DNA from: an uncultured Algibacter sp.
Lineage (GTDB): Bacteria; Bacteroidota; Bacteroidia; Flavobacteriales; Flavobacteriaceae
Direction of reading: 5' to 3'
NCBI GenBank assembly: GCA_947502405.1
Contig: CANMZT010000005.1
Location: forward strand, 149,269-213,268
DNA length: 64,000 nucleotides
Made by a program: the position numbers and the translations under genes. Shown piece after piece: positions 1 through 8,057 of the stretch (positions are counted from its first letter, which is position 1; the number at the start of each line of letters is the position of its first letter). The notes below the pieces were generated by a model. It worked only from the letters and a program-made list of their open reading frames with translations, was not told the DNA's origin and did not search any database.

Positions 1-253
1 CTTCTTTGATAACTGGAAACCCAACTGGAATATATGCTATAGTGTACCAAACTACGCGAACCCATCCTTTAAATTGAGGAATTGCATCAAAATAATCTAC
101 AGCAATACCTACAATAAGGATTGTAAAACTTATGATGGCAGGAATGTATGTTTTGAATGCACTACCATCTCCGTGGTCGTGACCATCATCGTGAGAATGT
201 TGTTCTTCTGAATTTGGTTTTAAATCTCTTAAATTGACTTTCTTTTTTTTCAT
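1..253 (-). CDS. Heavy-metal P1B-type ATPase, N-terminus only (runs off the left edge)
   Basis: Only the first 84 codons are in the window. They encode a Lys-rich start, a His/Asp-rich stretch (HSHDDGHDHGDG, about residues 19-30) and then hydrophobic segments that look like the first two transmembrane helices. A His-rich cytosolic tail followed by paired helices is typical of Zn/Cd/Co-type P1B ATPases, which export metal across the inner membrane. The ATG overlaps the TGA of the DUF3703 gene (ATGA), so it is the last visible gene of the metal operon that starts at the TonB receptor. The phosphorylation and metal-site motifs lie outside the window, so metal specificity is inferred from the His-rich tail and the Fur-type neighbour. 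Confidence 0.75.
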   Translation of the reverse strand, partial: MKKKKVNLRDLKPNSEEQHSHDDGHDHGDGSAFKTYIPAIISFTILIVGIAVDYFDAIPQFKGWVRVVWYTIAYIPVGFPVIKE

Positions 254-612
254 TTAATATCTAATAATTTTTCAATCTCATTTGGAATAGGCATTCGTTT
301 TAATGGTGGCACGTTTGCTCCACCTGTATTCCCAAGTGGAACGTGGTTTATAAATGATTTCCAGCCACCCACAAGCAACCTTGTGATTTGACCTATTACT
401 TCTTTAGTATCTTTTTGTCTAAATCCAAATTTTAGCATTAACCAATGTGAATAGGTATGTTCTATTGGGTAAGATTGACCTATTATATGACTACGCTCTA
501 AATGATACCAAGCATTACTATACTGCTTATTTTCTAAATATAATCTGTATTGTTTTAATTCTTCCTCATAAGCCTGTTTAAGAGGTTTAGGTATTTTAGT
601 ATTAAACTTCAT
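250..612 (-). CDS. DUF3703 family protein
   Basis: A soluble protein of about 120 residues matching my recollection of the DUF3703 family: an N-terminal charged helix with YLENKQYSNAWYHLERSHI, then a Trp/Gly-rich tail (LLVGGWKSF, GNTGGANV). The family commonly sits beside metal-efflux genes in Bacteroidota; its biochemical function is not known to me. The open frame extends 14 codons further upstream, but that extension is hydrophobic and atypical, so I place the start at the Met of MKFNTK (612). It overlaps the ATPase start by four bases, which suggests translational coupling. Role in metal homeostasis is inference from context only. Confidence 0.75.
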   Translation of the reverse strand: MKFNTKIPKPLKQAYEEELKQYRLYLENKQYSNAWYHLERSHIIGQSYPIEHTYSHWLMLKFGFRQKDTKEVIGQITRLLVGGWKSFINHVPLGNTGGANVPPLKRMPIPNEIEKLLDIK

Positions 613-668
613 ATCCACTAATTTCAGATAAAAGTAGGTTAATAGTAAGTGCAATGGAAGTGCATTTG

Positions 669-1082
669 TTATCCACTACATTTATCACAAATACCTTTTA
701 CTACCAAGTTTACATTCTCTGAAACAAAGCCATCAGGCACTTTAATTTGAGGTATTTTATGGTCTGTTAAGCAAATGGTTTCATTGCAATTGTTGCAATG
801 GAAATGTAAGTGTAAATCAGTTTTTATATCACAATTACATCCCTTTTCGCATAACGCATATTTTGTAATCCCTGTACCATCGTCTATTTGATGCACAATA
901 TCCTTTTCCTCGAAAGTTTTAATAGTTCTGTATAAGGTAGTTCTATCTGCTTTTTCAAAAGCGTTTTCAATATCACTTAATGTTACCGCTATCTCTTTTT
1001 CTGCAAGAAACTTATAAATTAACATACGCATTGCTGTAACACGAATATTTTTTGACTCTAATACTTGTACTATAGTTTCCAT
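669..1082 (-). CDS. Fur-family metal-responsive transcriptional regulator
   Basis: 137 residues with Fur-family architecture: an N-terminal winged helix (RVTAMRMLIYKFL; DRTTLYRTIKTFEEKDIVHQI) and a C-terminal dimerisation/metal domain (LHLHFHCNNCNETICL, ending GICDKC). The two CxxC pairs (CNNC and CDKC) match the structural zinc site of Fur/Zur/PerR proteins, and the HLHFHC run supplies regulatory-site ligands. It lies 2 bp downstream of the TonB receptor and upstream of DUF3703 and the ATPase, so it probably controls this operon. Zur-like or Cd/Zn-specific repression is more likely than iron control given the neighbouring ATPase, but the sequence does not settle which metal is sensed. Confidence 0.88.
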   Translation of the reverse strand: METIVQVLESKNIRVTAMRMLIYKFLAEKEIAVTLSDIENAFEKADRTTLYRTIKTFEEKDIVHQIDDGTGITKYALCEKGCNCDIKTDLHLHFHCNNCNETICLTDHKIPQIKVPDGFVSENVNLVVKGICDKCSG

Positions 1083-1084
1083 AA

Positions 1085-3271
1085 CTAATCGTCGTCTTCG
1101 TTTCCAAATGGTTTAATAATTAGTCCTACACTAAATATAAAACCATCTGTAGGTGCATAAATCTCTGGAAAAACAGGATTTTCGTGTGGTGGTAAAACCA
1201 AAGGTGAAAACCTGCTTTGTCTTCTGTCTGTAAAGTTTTCAAAATTTACAAATACACTTCCTAATTTAAAGTTACGCATAACCAATAAACCCATAGTTAC
1301 AAAATCTGTGGTTTCAGTACCATTAGATAAAAACTGTTTTCCTGTATAGTAGGTTTCATAACCTATTCTCCACTTATCAGATTCGTACATTAAAACACTA
1401 CCTGCATTATGTTTTGCGGTTAATGGCTTCTGTGGATTACCAGGTAAATAATTTAGTTTGGTATCAATAAGCGCATAGTTTAAAAACCATCTAAAGCCTT
1501 TGTATGTAAATTTTATATTTGTTTCTGCTCCTTTACTAAAAATTTCATCTGGTGCATTTTCAAACTGAAATAATCCGTTATCTGTTGAATTTAAAAGCAA
1601 TCCATCATTAATAGCAGTAACATAGAATAATTGATTTACAGAAAAACCAATCTCATCAGATAAGCGGGTTTGATAGTTTACATCGAAATTAACACCATAA
1701 GAACGTTCTGCATCTACTGTAGATTTATCTATTGCAAGTACATTTTCAAAATTGATATACTCTGCTTCCTCTGTGAAAATATCTGGAATTTTATACCCTA
1801 AACCTCCACCAATTCTACTTGAAAATCCACTATTATTCTTATATAATAATGAAATTCTTGGTAATGGGAAGAATCCGAAATCGTTATTATAATCTGCTCT
1901 TAACCCTGTTTCTAATATCCAATTATCTGAAATATCGTAGATATTATTTGCAAAAGCTCCAAAGGTCACATCTTTTTGGTCACGTTGTAGCGGTGCATTA
2001 TCGTTTTCATCAAAGTTTGATGTATATAGATTAGCTCCAATTATCCAATCCGTTTTTTCTGATGCTTTGGTATATGTGATTTCAGTAAACGTGTTTGTTT
2101 GCTGACCATCAAAATTAAAATCAGGAACAGTTAAGTTTCTATCGAAAAATGAAATACTATTTTTAAATTGTAACGAGCTAATAGAATCTAATTGCGTTTG
2201 ATACACCAATTGACTACTTAATCGTTTTGAATTGTTTTCTTCAGTATATTGATGTATGCCATTTTCTCCACTTTCAATTTTGGTAATATCTCCACCAATT
2301 CTATCGTCGTACGTTCCGTTTAATCCAAACCAAAGTGTTGTTTTATCTGATGGATAATAAAACAGTTTAGGATTAAAAGAAATTGATGTTGTTTTTGGTA
2401 GGTTGCTAAAACCATCATCTTCTGGGTCGTATGCTTTTTGATAATGACTAGAACCATAAAGTGAAACACCAAATTTTTCATTTCGTTTACTGTAAAAGAT
2501 ATTGGCTGTACTTCCTAACGCTTGTGTCTGCGTAAGCATTATATCTAATGCAGGTTCTTCGTCTGGTGTTTTAGATACCATATTTACTAATCCTGCAATA
2601 GCACCTCCACCGTAAAGTGTTGATGAACTTCCTTTAATAATCTCAAATTGTTGTAAGTCTAAAGGTGGTATTTGTAAAATACTTAATCCACTTGAAAAAC
2701 CACCATATAATGGAAATCCATCTCTTAAGAGCTGTGTATACCTACCATCCAATCCTTGAATACGAATATTGGTACTCCCACTACTTAATGATGTTTGTTG
2801 CATCTGTATTCCTGTACTTTCACGAAGCACCATAGAAATATTAGTAGGGTTCATTATTGCTTTTTCTCCTAATTCCTCTGCACCGATAAACTCGATACGT
2901 GTAGGTATTTTTCGTACTGTTCTTGTGCTTCTTGTAGATTGCAGTACTACAGCATCTAATTGATTTCCGCCCTCTTTTAGTTTAAACACTAATTTATTAT
3001 TACTTGGAATTTGAATTGTTGTCTCAAATGTTTCAAAACCTAAAAAGGAAATTATTATTTGATGCTGACCGTCTGGTATTTCTGTAAATTCTGCAATACC
3101 ATCAAAATTAGTTACAGCACCTTTTTCTAATGCTTCAAAGTAAACCGTAGCCCCCATTAAAGGCTCGTTTTCAGCCTCTGTAATAACTTTTATTTGTATA
3201 TCTGATGTTTGTGCCTTTAGCGATAGGCAAAGTATTAAAATGAGCTTAATGCTCAATATGTATTTATTCAT
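1085..3271 (-). CDS. TonB-dependent outer-membrane receptor with CarboxypepD-like N-terminal domain
   Basis: 728 residues. A signal peptide (about 1-21) is followed by a carboxypeptidase-regulatory-like beta-sandwich (about 22-100; GATVYFEALEKGAVTNFDG), then the plug (about 108-235; NIRIQGLDGRYTQLLRDGFP, GSSSTLYGGGAIAGLVNM) and a 22-stranded-type barrel to the C-terminus. This is the usual domain order for Bacteroidota receptors. It takes up a ligand across the outer membrane using TonB energy. As first gene of an operon with a Fur-family regulator and a P1B ATPase it probably handles a metal or metal complex; the plug itself does not reveal which. No SusD partner is adjacent, so glycan uptake is unlikely. 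Confidence 0.9.
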   Translation of the reverse strand: MNKYILSIKLILILCLSLKAQTSDIQIKVITEAENEPLMGATVYFEALEKGAVTNFDGIAEFTEIPDGQHQIIISFLGFETFETTIQIPSNNKLVFKLKEGGNQLDAVVLQSTRSTRTVRKIPTRIEFIGAEELGEKAIMNPTNISMVLRESTGIQMQQTSLSSGSTNIRIQGLDGRYTQLLRDGFPLYGGFSSGLSILQIPPLDLQQFEIIKGSSSTLYGGGAIAGLVNMVSKTPDEEPALDIMLTQTQALGSTANIFYSKRNEKFGVSLYGSSHYQKAYDPEDDGFSNLPKTTSISFNPKLFYYPSDKTTLWFGLNGTYDDRIGGDITKIESGENGIHQYTEENNSKRLSSQLVYQTQLDSISSLQFKNSISFFDRNLTVPDFNFDGQQTNTFTEITYTKASEKTDWIIGANLYTSNFDENDNAPLQRDQKDVTFGAFANNIYDISDNWILETGLRADYNNDFGFFPLPRISLLYKNNSGFSSRIGGGLGYKIPDIFTEEAEYINFENVLAIDKSTVDAERSYGVNFDVNYQTRLSDEIGFSVNQLFYVTAINDGLLLNSTDNGLFQFENAPDEIFSKGAETNIKFTYKGFRWFLNYALIDTKLNYLPGNPQKPLTAKHNAGSVLMYESDKWRIGYETYYTGKQFLSNGTETTDFVTMGLLVMRNFKLGSVFVNFENFTDRRQSRFSPLVLPPHENPVFPEIYAPTDGFIFSVGLIIKPFGNEDDD

Positions 3272-3319
3272 TGAATTATAATTGTAATTAACTAAATAAT
3301 TGATTTAAATCGTATTACT

Positions 3320-3637
3320 TTAGCTTATTACTTGTGGCGGTTGCCAAATGTTGGAAAGGAAATTGTACCTATAGATAGATTGATATGTAGAAATTAACTC
3401 TGTTGAAATTTCAATATTGAGTTTTAAATCAAATGTCTTGATTGGTACGTAAGTAATTGTCATACCGCAACAATTGCAAATACAAGTTACAGGACAAGAA
3501 TCGTCGCTATCTTCTTGATGGTTGTGATTAACACTTATTTCGTCTTGATGCTTGTCTTCTATGTTTTGACCATCAGAACAAGGCTTTGCTGAAAGCAATA
3601 GTATTATTAAGGATAATATGATTGTTAAAAATTTCAC
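3320..3637 (-). CDS. Small secreted His/Cys-rich protein (DUF6660-like)
   Basis: 105 residues with a signal peptide (about 1-18), a short His/Asp-rich region (DKHQDEISVNHNHQEDSDD) and a compact Cys cluster (CPVTCICNCCGM) followed by a conserved-looking beta-rich tail. I recall this pattern as the DUF6660 family of Bacteroidota, found next to metal-transport TonB receptors; that assignment is from memory. The Cys cluster plus His-rich segment suggests periplasmic metal binding. It sits 48 bp upstream of the TonB receptor on the same strand and may be the first gene of the metal operon. Confidence 0.65.
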   Translation of the reverse strand: MKFLTIILSLIILLLSAKPCSDGQNIEDKHQDEISVNHNHQEDSDDSCPVTCICNCCGMTITYVPIKTFDLKLNIEISTELISTYQSIYRYNFLSNIWQPPQVIS

Positions 3638-3687
3638 GATTACAAAGATAAAAATTTAATGATGCAATGGTTGTGCAATTATTTTAT

Positions 3688-5199
3688 TTAAGCCACAACT
3701 TTAGCTTTCTCCTTTAAAGTTTCAAGATGCTTTACCATATTGCTTTTACACCATAACTCTCTTGCTAATTTTGGTGGGTGTCCTATCGCTTTAGATAGCT
3801 CCTCTTCCATAATAGCTTCGACTACATCCACATATTCTTCTGTTGTAGAAATACTATCGTGGATTGTAAATATAGGTACATCTGGATATTCTTCTGATAT
3901 ACGCTTTGCTATAATATTAATCATTAAGTAACTTTCAATACTCTGCAATAATCTTGGAAGTAATGTTTTGTCTTTACTTTTAAGTTGTCTAAACACCTCA
4001 TATACGTATGGGAACATCTCCTTAAACATCTTCTTTGGTTTTGCATCTTCTTGACCCAAGAATCTATTATCTGTAAATAGCACTTGGAATACTGCTGTTT
4101 TAACCTCTTTACGGTTAGCAAATGTTTCTCCCAATTCCACACCAAAACGGTGCTCTAAAAACTCATAAAGCGTACCACTCACCACAAGATTTATATACTG
4201 ACTAAACCCACTACTCATAAGTGCTTTATCAATATCTCCTAACATAATGTAAGAATCAGTATCGTGGATTTTGATATGTGATATGTTTAATCTATCATCA
4301 ATCCTACCATCAACCTTATAAATATTATCATTTATATTATTATAAGAAGAAAATAGCGACTTTTTGGGCTTATCGAATGTGATTGATAACTCTCTTGGTG
4401 TATTTGGCTCATTTTTTTGCTCAATCCAAAACGAGCGACTCAACAATATAGTGCTTAAATAAGGTTGACTATTTTTTATATCAATCGAAATTAACTTTTG
4501 GCTATCATACGTTACCGCATTTCTGATGACACTTCGCATATTAGTAAGGTTTGAATGAAAGCGATACACATTATCATCGTGCAACAAATAGTATTCTTCA
4601 CGACTAATTTTTTCTGCGCTAATTTTTGCGTGGTTTAATTGTGATATAGGTTCTTTGAATTTTTTTCGACTTCTGTCATAGTCTTTTAACTGCTCGTTAT
4701 TATCTTTTAATTCAAATTCTTGTGCTAAAAATTCATTGACGTAATCAATATCAATTTCTAACTTGTCATTAAACCACTTTGTTAAATAGTCAAGGTGCTT
4801 AACAGATGCGTCTCTATTGTTTCGTTCTACTTTTAGTTTTCTATAAAACGTAAAATCTGTTACAGCTGTGGAAGTAATTGCTGTATTGTAGTCATCTACT
4901 AAACGATACCCTTTGGATTTAAAGCCTGGTATATATTGTCCATCAGTCTCAATTATTTTTAAGTCGTGCAATAGATAATCTATGTACTCCTTATAATTGG
5001 ATATTTTGTCTTGTAAGAGTTTAGAGTTTAATGGTACAAAGCCATCAAACATTAAATCTTTGTTATAAAGAGGTAGCGCATTTATTAAGTGAATAATATA
5101 AAGTAGCTTATCTCTTTTGCATCCGTATTTTTTAAAATTCGGTGGATTATCATACATCAATTGGTCGACATCCAAATTCTCTGGTATGTATAATCTCAT
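3688..5199 (-). CDS. Divergent family-A DNA polymerase-like protein of a mobile element
   Basis: 503 residues, usually left as a hypothetical protein in integrative elements. I see the palm and fingers motifs of family-A polymerases in the right order. There is a pre-motif-A segment (FHSNLTNMRSVIRNAV, about 214-229; compare the PNLQNIP...R region of Pol I). Motif A has Asp240 (LISIDIKNSQPYL). Motif B has Arg363, Lys367 and Phe371 in the RxxxKxxxF spacing. A helix containing QSIESYLMINIIAKRI (419-434) precedes motif C with His447-Asp448 (IFTIHDSI). There is no 3'-5' exonuclease domain. The start codon overlaps the stop of the upstream HTH gene by one base (TAATG). A role in replicating the excised element is inference; replication initiation or priming is possible too. 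Confidence 0.55.
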   Translation of the reverse strand: MRLYIPENLDVDQLMYDNPPNFKKYGCKRDKLLYIIHLINALPLYNKDLMFDGFVPLNSKLLQDKISNYKEYIDYLLHDLKIIETDGQYIPGFKSKGYRLVDDYNTAITSTAVTDFTFYRKLKVERNNRDASVKHLDYLTKWFNDKLEIDIDYVNEFLAQEFELKDNNEQLKDYDRSRKKFKEPISQLNHAKISAEKISREEYYLLHDDNVYRFHSNLTNMRSVIRNAVTYDSQKLISIDIKNSQPYLSTILLSRSFWIEQKNEPNTPRELSITFDKPKKSLFSSYNNINDNIYKVDGRIDDRLNISHIKIHDTDSYIMLGDIDKALMSSGFSQYINLVVSGTLYEFLEHRFGVELGETFANRKEVKTAVFQVLFTDNRFLGQEDAKPKKMFKEMFPYVYEVFRQLKSKDKTLLPRLLQSIESYLMINIIAKRISEEYPDVPIFTIHDSISTTEEYVDVVEAIMEEELSKAIGHPPKLARELWCKSNMVKHLETLKEKAKVVA

Positions 5200-5462
5200 T
5201 ATGCACTTTTGTTTTGGGTTAAAATTCCGATTACATCATCATACTCATAGTACATAGTTTTACCCATTTTGGTATAAGGTAATGTTCCGTTGATTCGTAA
5301 GTTCTGCAACGTACCTGCTGAAATATTTAATAGTTCACGTACGTCTGCTGATTTTAACCACTTTTTTTGCTCGTTTTGGCTTCCTAAAATTGTCTTAAGT
5401 TCTGTAATGATTTCCTGTTTTAGAGTCTTTAAATCATCCTTTGTAATTACTTCAAATGTCAT
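5199..5462 (-). CDS. Excisionase-like helix-turn-helix protein
   Basis: 87 residues: an N-terminal helical/coiled segment (1-32) and a MerR/Xis-type winged helix (WLKSADVRELLNISAGTLQNLR then LPYTKMGKTMYYEYDDV), the HTH_17 pattern of Bacteroides-type integrative elements. These small proteins act as excisionases or element regulators. It is translationally coupled to the polymerase-like gene and lies between that gene and the integrase, all on the same strand. Excisionase function is inferred from fold and context. Confidence 0.75.
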   Translation of the reverse strand: MTFEVITKDDLKTLKQEIITELKTILGSQNEQKKWLKSADVRELLNISAGTLQNLRINGTLPYTKMGKTMYYEYDDVIGILTQNKSA

Positions 5463-5587
5463 TCTATATAAAAAATATTAATAGGTATTAACTACCTGAT
5501 TTCTAACATACAATATACGCCAAAATCACCTTTTTTAAATGAAAAGTTATTGACAGTTATTAACGAAATAGATGAACTTTTTAACAA

Positions 5588-5614
5588 GAAACTACCTGTA
5601 TTACAGGCAGTTTC
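5588..5614. other. Dyad-symmetric hairpin between integrase and excisionase genes
   Basis: GAAACT-A-CCTGT then ATT then ACAGG-C-AGTTTC forms an 11-bp stem with one mismatch. It lies 32 bp past the integrase stop and about 125 bp upstream of the excisionase-like start. There is no T-run on the minus strand after it, so it is more likely an operator or binding dyad than an intrinsic terminator. Confidence 0.4.
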
Positions 5615-5645
5615 ACGTATAAATCACTATTTTTAGATTAAATTG

Positions 5646-6896
5646 TTATTGGGCTATCTTATTGGTGTTTGGTCGAGTATTTTTATCAGCAAACTTTTGT
5701 TTTAAAATTGCCATATCATCACTTACTTTTCTATCCAATATTTTAGCATAATGCTGTGTCGTTTTAAGTGATTTATGACCTAACATTTTGCTTACTGATT
5801 CCATTGGTACACCATTAGACAATGTTACAGTAGTTGCAAACGTATGACGAGCTAAATGGGTGGTTAAGTTTTTATTGATACCACACAAGTCTGCTATCTC
5901 TTTTAAATAGGCATTAGACTTTTGATTGCTTAATACAGGAAGTAAAACATCTTTTGTAACTGCCTCTGGATGGCTCTCGTATTTCTTTATAATCTCTAAA
6001 GCAGTTGGAAGTAGTGGAATATTACTGCGTGTATCGGTTTTAGTACGCTTTGTCTTTATCCATTTATCACCATCAATACCAAATACCAAATTATCTTTCG
6101 AGAGCTTCTTAACGTCGCTATATGCTAAACCTGTAAAACAACAGAATATAAAAATATCTCTTACTTGCTCTAAACGATTAGTGTGTAATTCTTTTTCGAG
6201 CATTGTTTGTATTTCTTCTTCTGAAAGAAATTGACGTTCTACTTCTTTTAAACGCACTTTATAATTTAGAAATGGGTCTTTTTTAATCCAATCATTGGCT
6301 ATTGCAATACGTACTATCTTTTTAAAATTCTTGATGTACTTGATTGTACTGTTATGTCCGCAGTTTCTAACGGTTTTTAAATAGAACTCAAAATCTGTAA
6401 TATACTTGTGGTCTATTCTGTTTACTGGTATATCACTTACATTGTATTGATGTTGCATAAACTCTTGCAGATGCTTACATACTGTTTTATAACGCTCTAA
6501 AGTGCCTGCCGAAAACTCTCTACCAACTAATTTTTTAACTTGCTTGTTGTGATTGTTAAAGATGGTTATTAGTGTTCTTTGTTTTTCCTCAACGCCTAAA
6601 AACTTGTTTTTAAGGGTTTCAGTTGTAACCTCTTTGTTATCTTGAATTAAGTCTCTTTGGCTTTGATATACTTTTGTAGTTAGCGAATCTAAATAGGCAT
6701 TTAGTTCTCGTATATCTTCTGTTCTTCCAATAGCTTTATTGGCTTCAACGCTCCATTTCTCAATCTCAATGGTACGTTTTGTACTAATCTCTGTACGCTT
6801 ACCATCTATGGTAATACGTAGGTAAATAGGGCATTTGCCCTGTGCATCTACTTTACTCTTTTTTAAGTAGAATAATAATCCAAATGTTTTGTTCAT
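5646..6896 (-). CDS. Tyrosine recombinase (integrase) of an integrative element
   Basis: 416 residues in the Bacteroidota integrase layout: N-terminal arm-binding domain (about 1-95), core-binding SAM-like domain (about 105-205) and catalytic domain (about 218-400). Catalytic motifs are HLAR (His347, Arg350), LGHKS (His373) and HYAK (Tyr383). In the first box, FTGLAYSDV has Ala258 where most tyrosine recombinases have Arg I; IntDOT of CTnDOT also lacks this Arg, so the enzyme may still be active. It is transcribed away from the adjacent tRNA-Ser 3' end, the standard arrangement for an element integrated in a tRNA gene. Confidence 0.92.
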   Translation of the reverse strand: MNKTFGLLFYLKKSKVDAQGKCPIYLRITIDGKRTEISTKRTIEIEKWSVEANKAIGRTEDIRELNAYLDSLTTKVYQSQRDLIQDNKEVTTETLKNKFLGVEEKQRTLITIFNNHNKQVKKLVGREFSAGTLERYKTVCKHLQEFMQHQYNVSDIPVNRIDHKYITDFEFYLKTVRNCGHNSTIKYIKNFKKIVRIAIANDWIKKDPFLNYKVRLKEVERQFLSEEEIQTMLEKELHTNRLEQVRDIFIFCCFTGLAYSDVKKLSKDNLVFGIDGDKWIKTKRTKTDTRSNIPLLPTALEIIKKYESHPEAVTKDVLLPVLSNQKSNAYLKEIADLCGINKNLTTHLARHTFATTVTLSNGVPMESVSKMLGHKSLKTTQHYAKILDRKVSDDMAILKQKFADKNTRPNTNKIAQ

Positions 6897-6899
6897 TCT

Positions 6900-7032
6900 G
6901 GTGACCTTTAATTATACATTAATTTACAAAATATCGAGGTCTTTTAATTAATTTATATTGCTGATTTATAAACAGTTATAAACAATTAGGTGACCTGATT
7001 AAGGTTTAAAAAAGGTCACTTAATAGGTCACC
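6900..7032. other. Likely integrase/excisionase arm-type sites at the element end
   Basis: The 235-bp gap between the integrase start and tRNA-Ser holds four related octamers: GGTGACCT at 6900-6907 and 6989-6996 in one orientation, and GGTCAC(C) at 7014-7019 and 7026-7032 in the other. There are also two TATAAACA repeats near 6967-6984. Clustered repeats between an integrase and its tRNA target are usual for arm-binding sites. Assignment is inference. Confidence 0.45.
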
Positions 7033-7131
7033 AACAGAATGGTATTTAATACATATTTTGATGTTTTGGGTAAAATAAAAAGTCCCATAAACATTGAGTT
7101 TACAGGACTTTCGTCGATTTTGAATAAATCT

Positions 7132-7219
7132 TGGCGGAGAAAGAGGGATTCGAACCCCCGGAGGTGTGACCCTCAACAGTTTTCAAGACTGCCGCATTCG
7201 ACCACTCTGCCATTTCTCC
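7132..7219 (-). tRNA. tRNA-Ser (anticodon UGA)
   Basis: On the minus strand the acceptor GGAGAAA (from 7219) pairs with TTTCTCC. The anticodon stem-loop reads CAGT-CTTGAAA-ACTG with anticodon TGA, a long class-II variable arm follows, and the T-loop is GGTTCGAATCC. G73 is at 7135 and CCA is encoded at 7134-7132. The 3' end faces the integrase, so this tRNA is the probable attachment site of the island to its left. Confidence 0.97.
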
Positions 7220-7391
7220 TTGAGTGCCTCATCAAGTCTCGATAACTATCGGGATGCCTGAATGCGGGTGCAAATATAATGTCCTTTTTCATTCTATCAA
7301 ATAAAAATCTAACTTTTTCACAATAAATTTCAAGTATTATCATAAGCATATATTTTATCCCTTAATAGGCTAAAAAAATAACTACAAGCCT

Positions 7392-7399
7392 TATTTTTG
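7392..7399 (+). promoter_or_regulatory. Possible -7 element (TAnnTTTG) for the nitroreductase gene
   Basis: TATTTTTG matches the Bacteroidota -7 consensus TAnnTTTG and lies 22 bp before the ATG at 7421. No clear -33 TTTG was found at the expected spacing. Confidence 0.35.
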
Positions 7400-7420
7400 C
7401 AAAAACACATTATACCATAA

Positions 7421-8050
7421 ATGGATACAATAAAACAGCTTAAGTGGCGGTATGCAACAAAAAAATTTGATACCACTAAAACACTATCAAAAGCTAAGTT
7501 AGATATTATTACACAAGCATTTAACCTTACAGCTACATCGTTTGGCTTGCAAACCATAAAGCTGGTTGTTATAGAAAATAAGGATATTAGAGCGTCTTTG
7601 GTAGCACCCGCATTCGGACAAAAACAAGTTCAAGACGCATCACATTTACTAGTAATTTGTGTCCAAAAAAATATCGAAGATAAAGATGTAACAAACTATT
7701 ATAACAGCATTAAATCCATACGCAATACTCCAGAGTCTATATTAAAACCTTACCGAGAAGATTTAATTAAAATGATGCAAGGTAAAACGGTAAAAGAACG
7801 TCAGCAATGGTCAACCAACCAAGCCTATATTGCCCTAGGAAATTTAATGACCGTTTGTGCTATCGAAGGTGTAGATGCATGCCCCATGGAAGGATTTTTA
7901 CCAAACAAATACGACGAAATTCTTAAATTAGACAAAAAAGGATTAAAGTCAGTATTACTTCTTCCAATAGGTTATCGTGCCGGAGACGACATATTTTCTA
8001 AATTCGCAAAAGTTAGAAAACCAATAGAAGAAGCAGTAATTAAAATATAA
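7421..8050 (+). CDS. NAD(P)H-dependent nitroreductase-family oxidoreductase
   Basis: 209 residues, the usual length of FMN-dependent NfsB-like nitroreductases. Recognisable segments are the N-terminal RYATKKFD flavin-binding motif, TATSFGLQTIKLVVI, the HLLVICVQ strand and a C-terminal VDACPMEGFLPNKYDEIL plus LLPIGYRAGDD. Such enzymes reduce quinones or nitro compounds as cytosolic dimers; the physiological substrate cannot be told. It is monocistronic, followed by a dispersed repeat copy. It lies just outside the tRNA-Ser boundary and so belongs to the core chromosome. Confidence 0.88.
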   Translation: MDTIKQLKWRYATKKFDTTKTLSKAKLDIITQAFNLTATSFGLQTIKLVVIENKDIRASLVAPAFGQKQVQDASHLLVICVQKNIEDKDVTNYYNSIKSIRNTPESILKPYREDLIKMMQGKTVKERQQWSTNQAYIALGNLMTVCAIEGVDACPMEGFLPNKYDEILKLDKKGLKSVLLLPIGYRAGDDIFSKFAKVRKPIEEAVIKI

Positions 8051-8057
8051 AGCATTT

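Noticed and set aside
7039..7245. 68-codon plus-strand open frame across the tRNA-Ser region
   Set aside because: It is the antisense of tRNA-Ser; the RKRDSNPRRCDPQQFSRLPHS-type peptide is the familiar translation of a reversed tRNA and not a gene.
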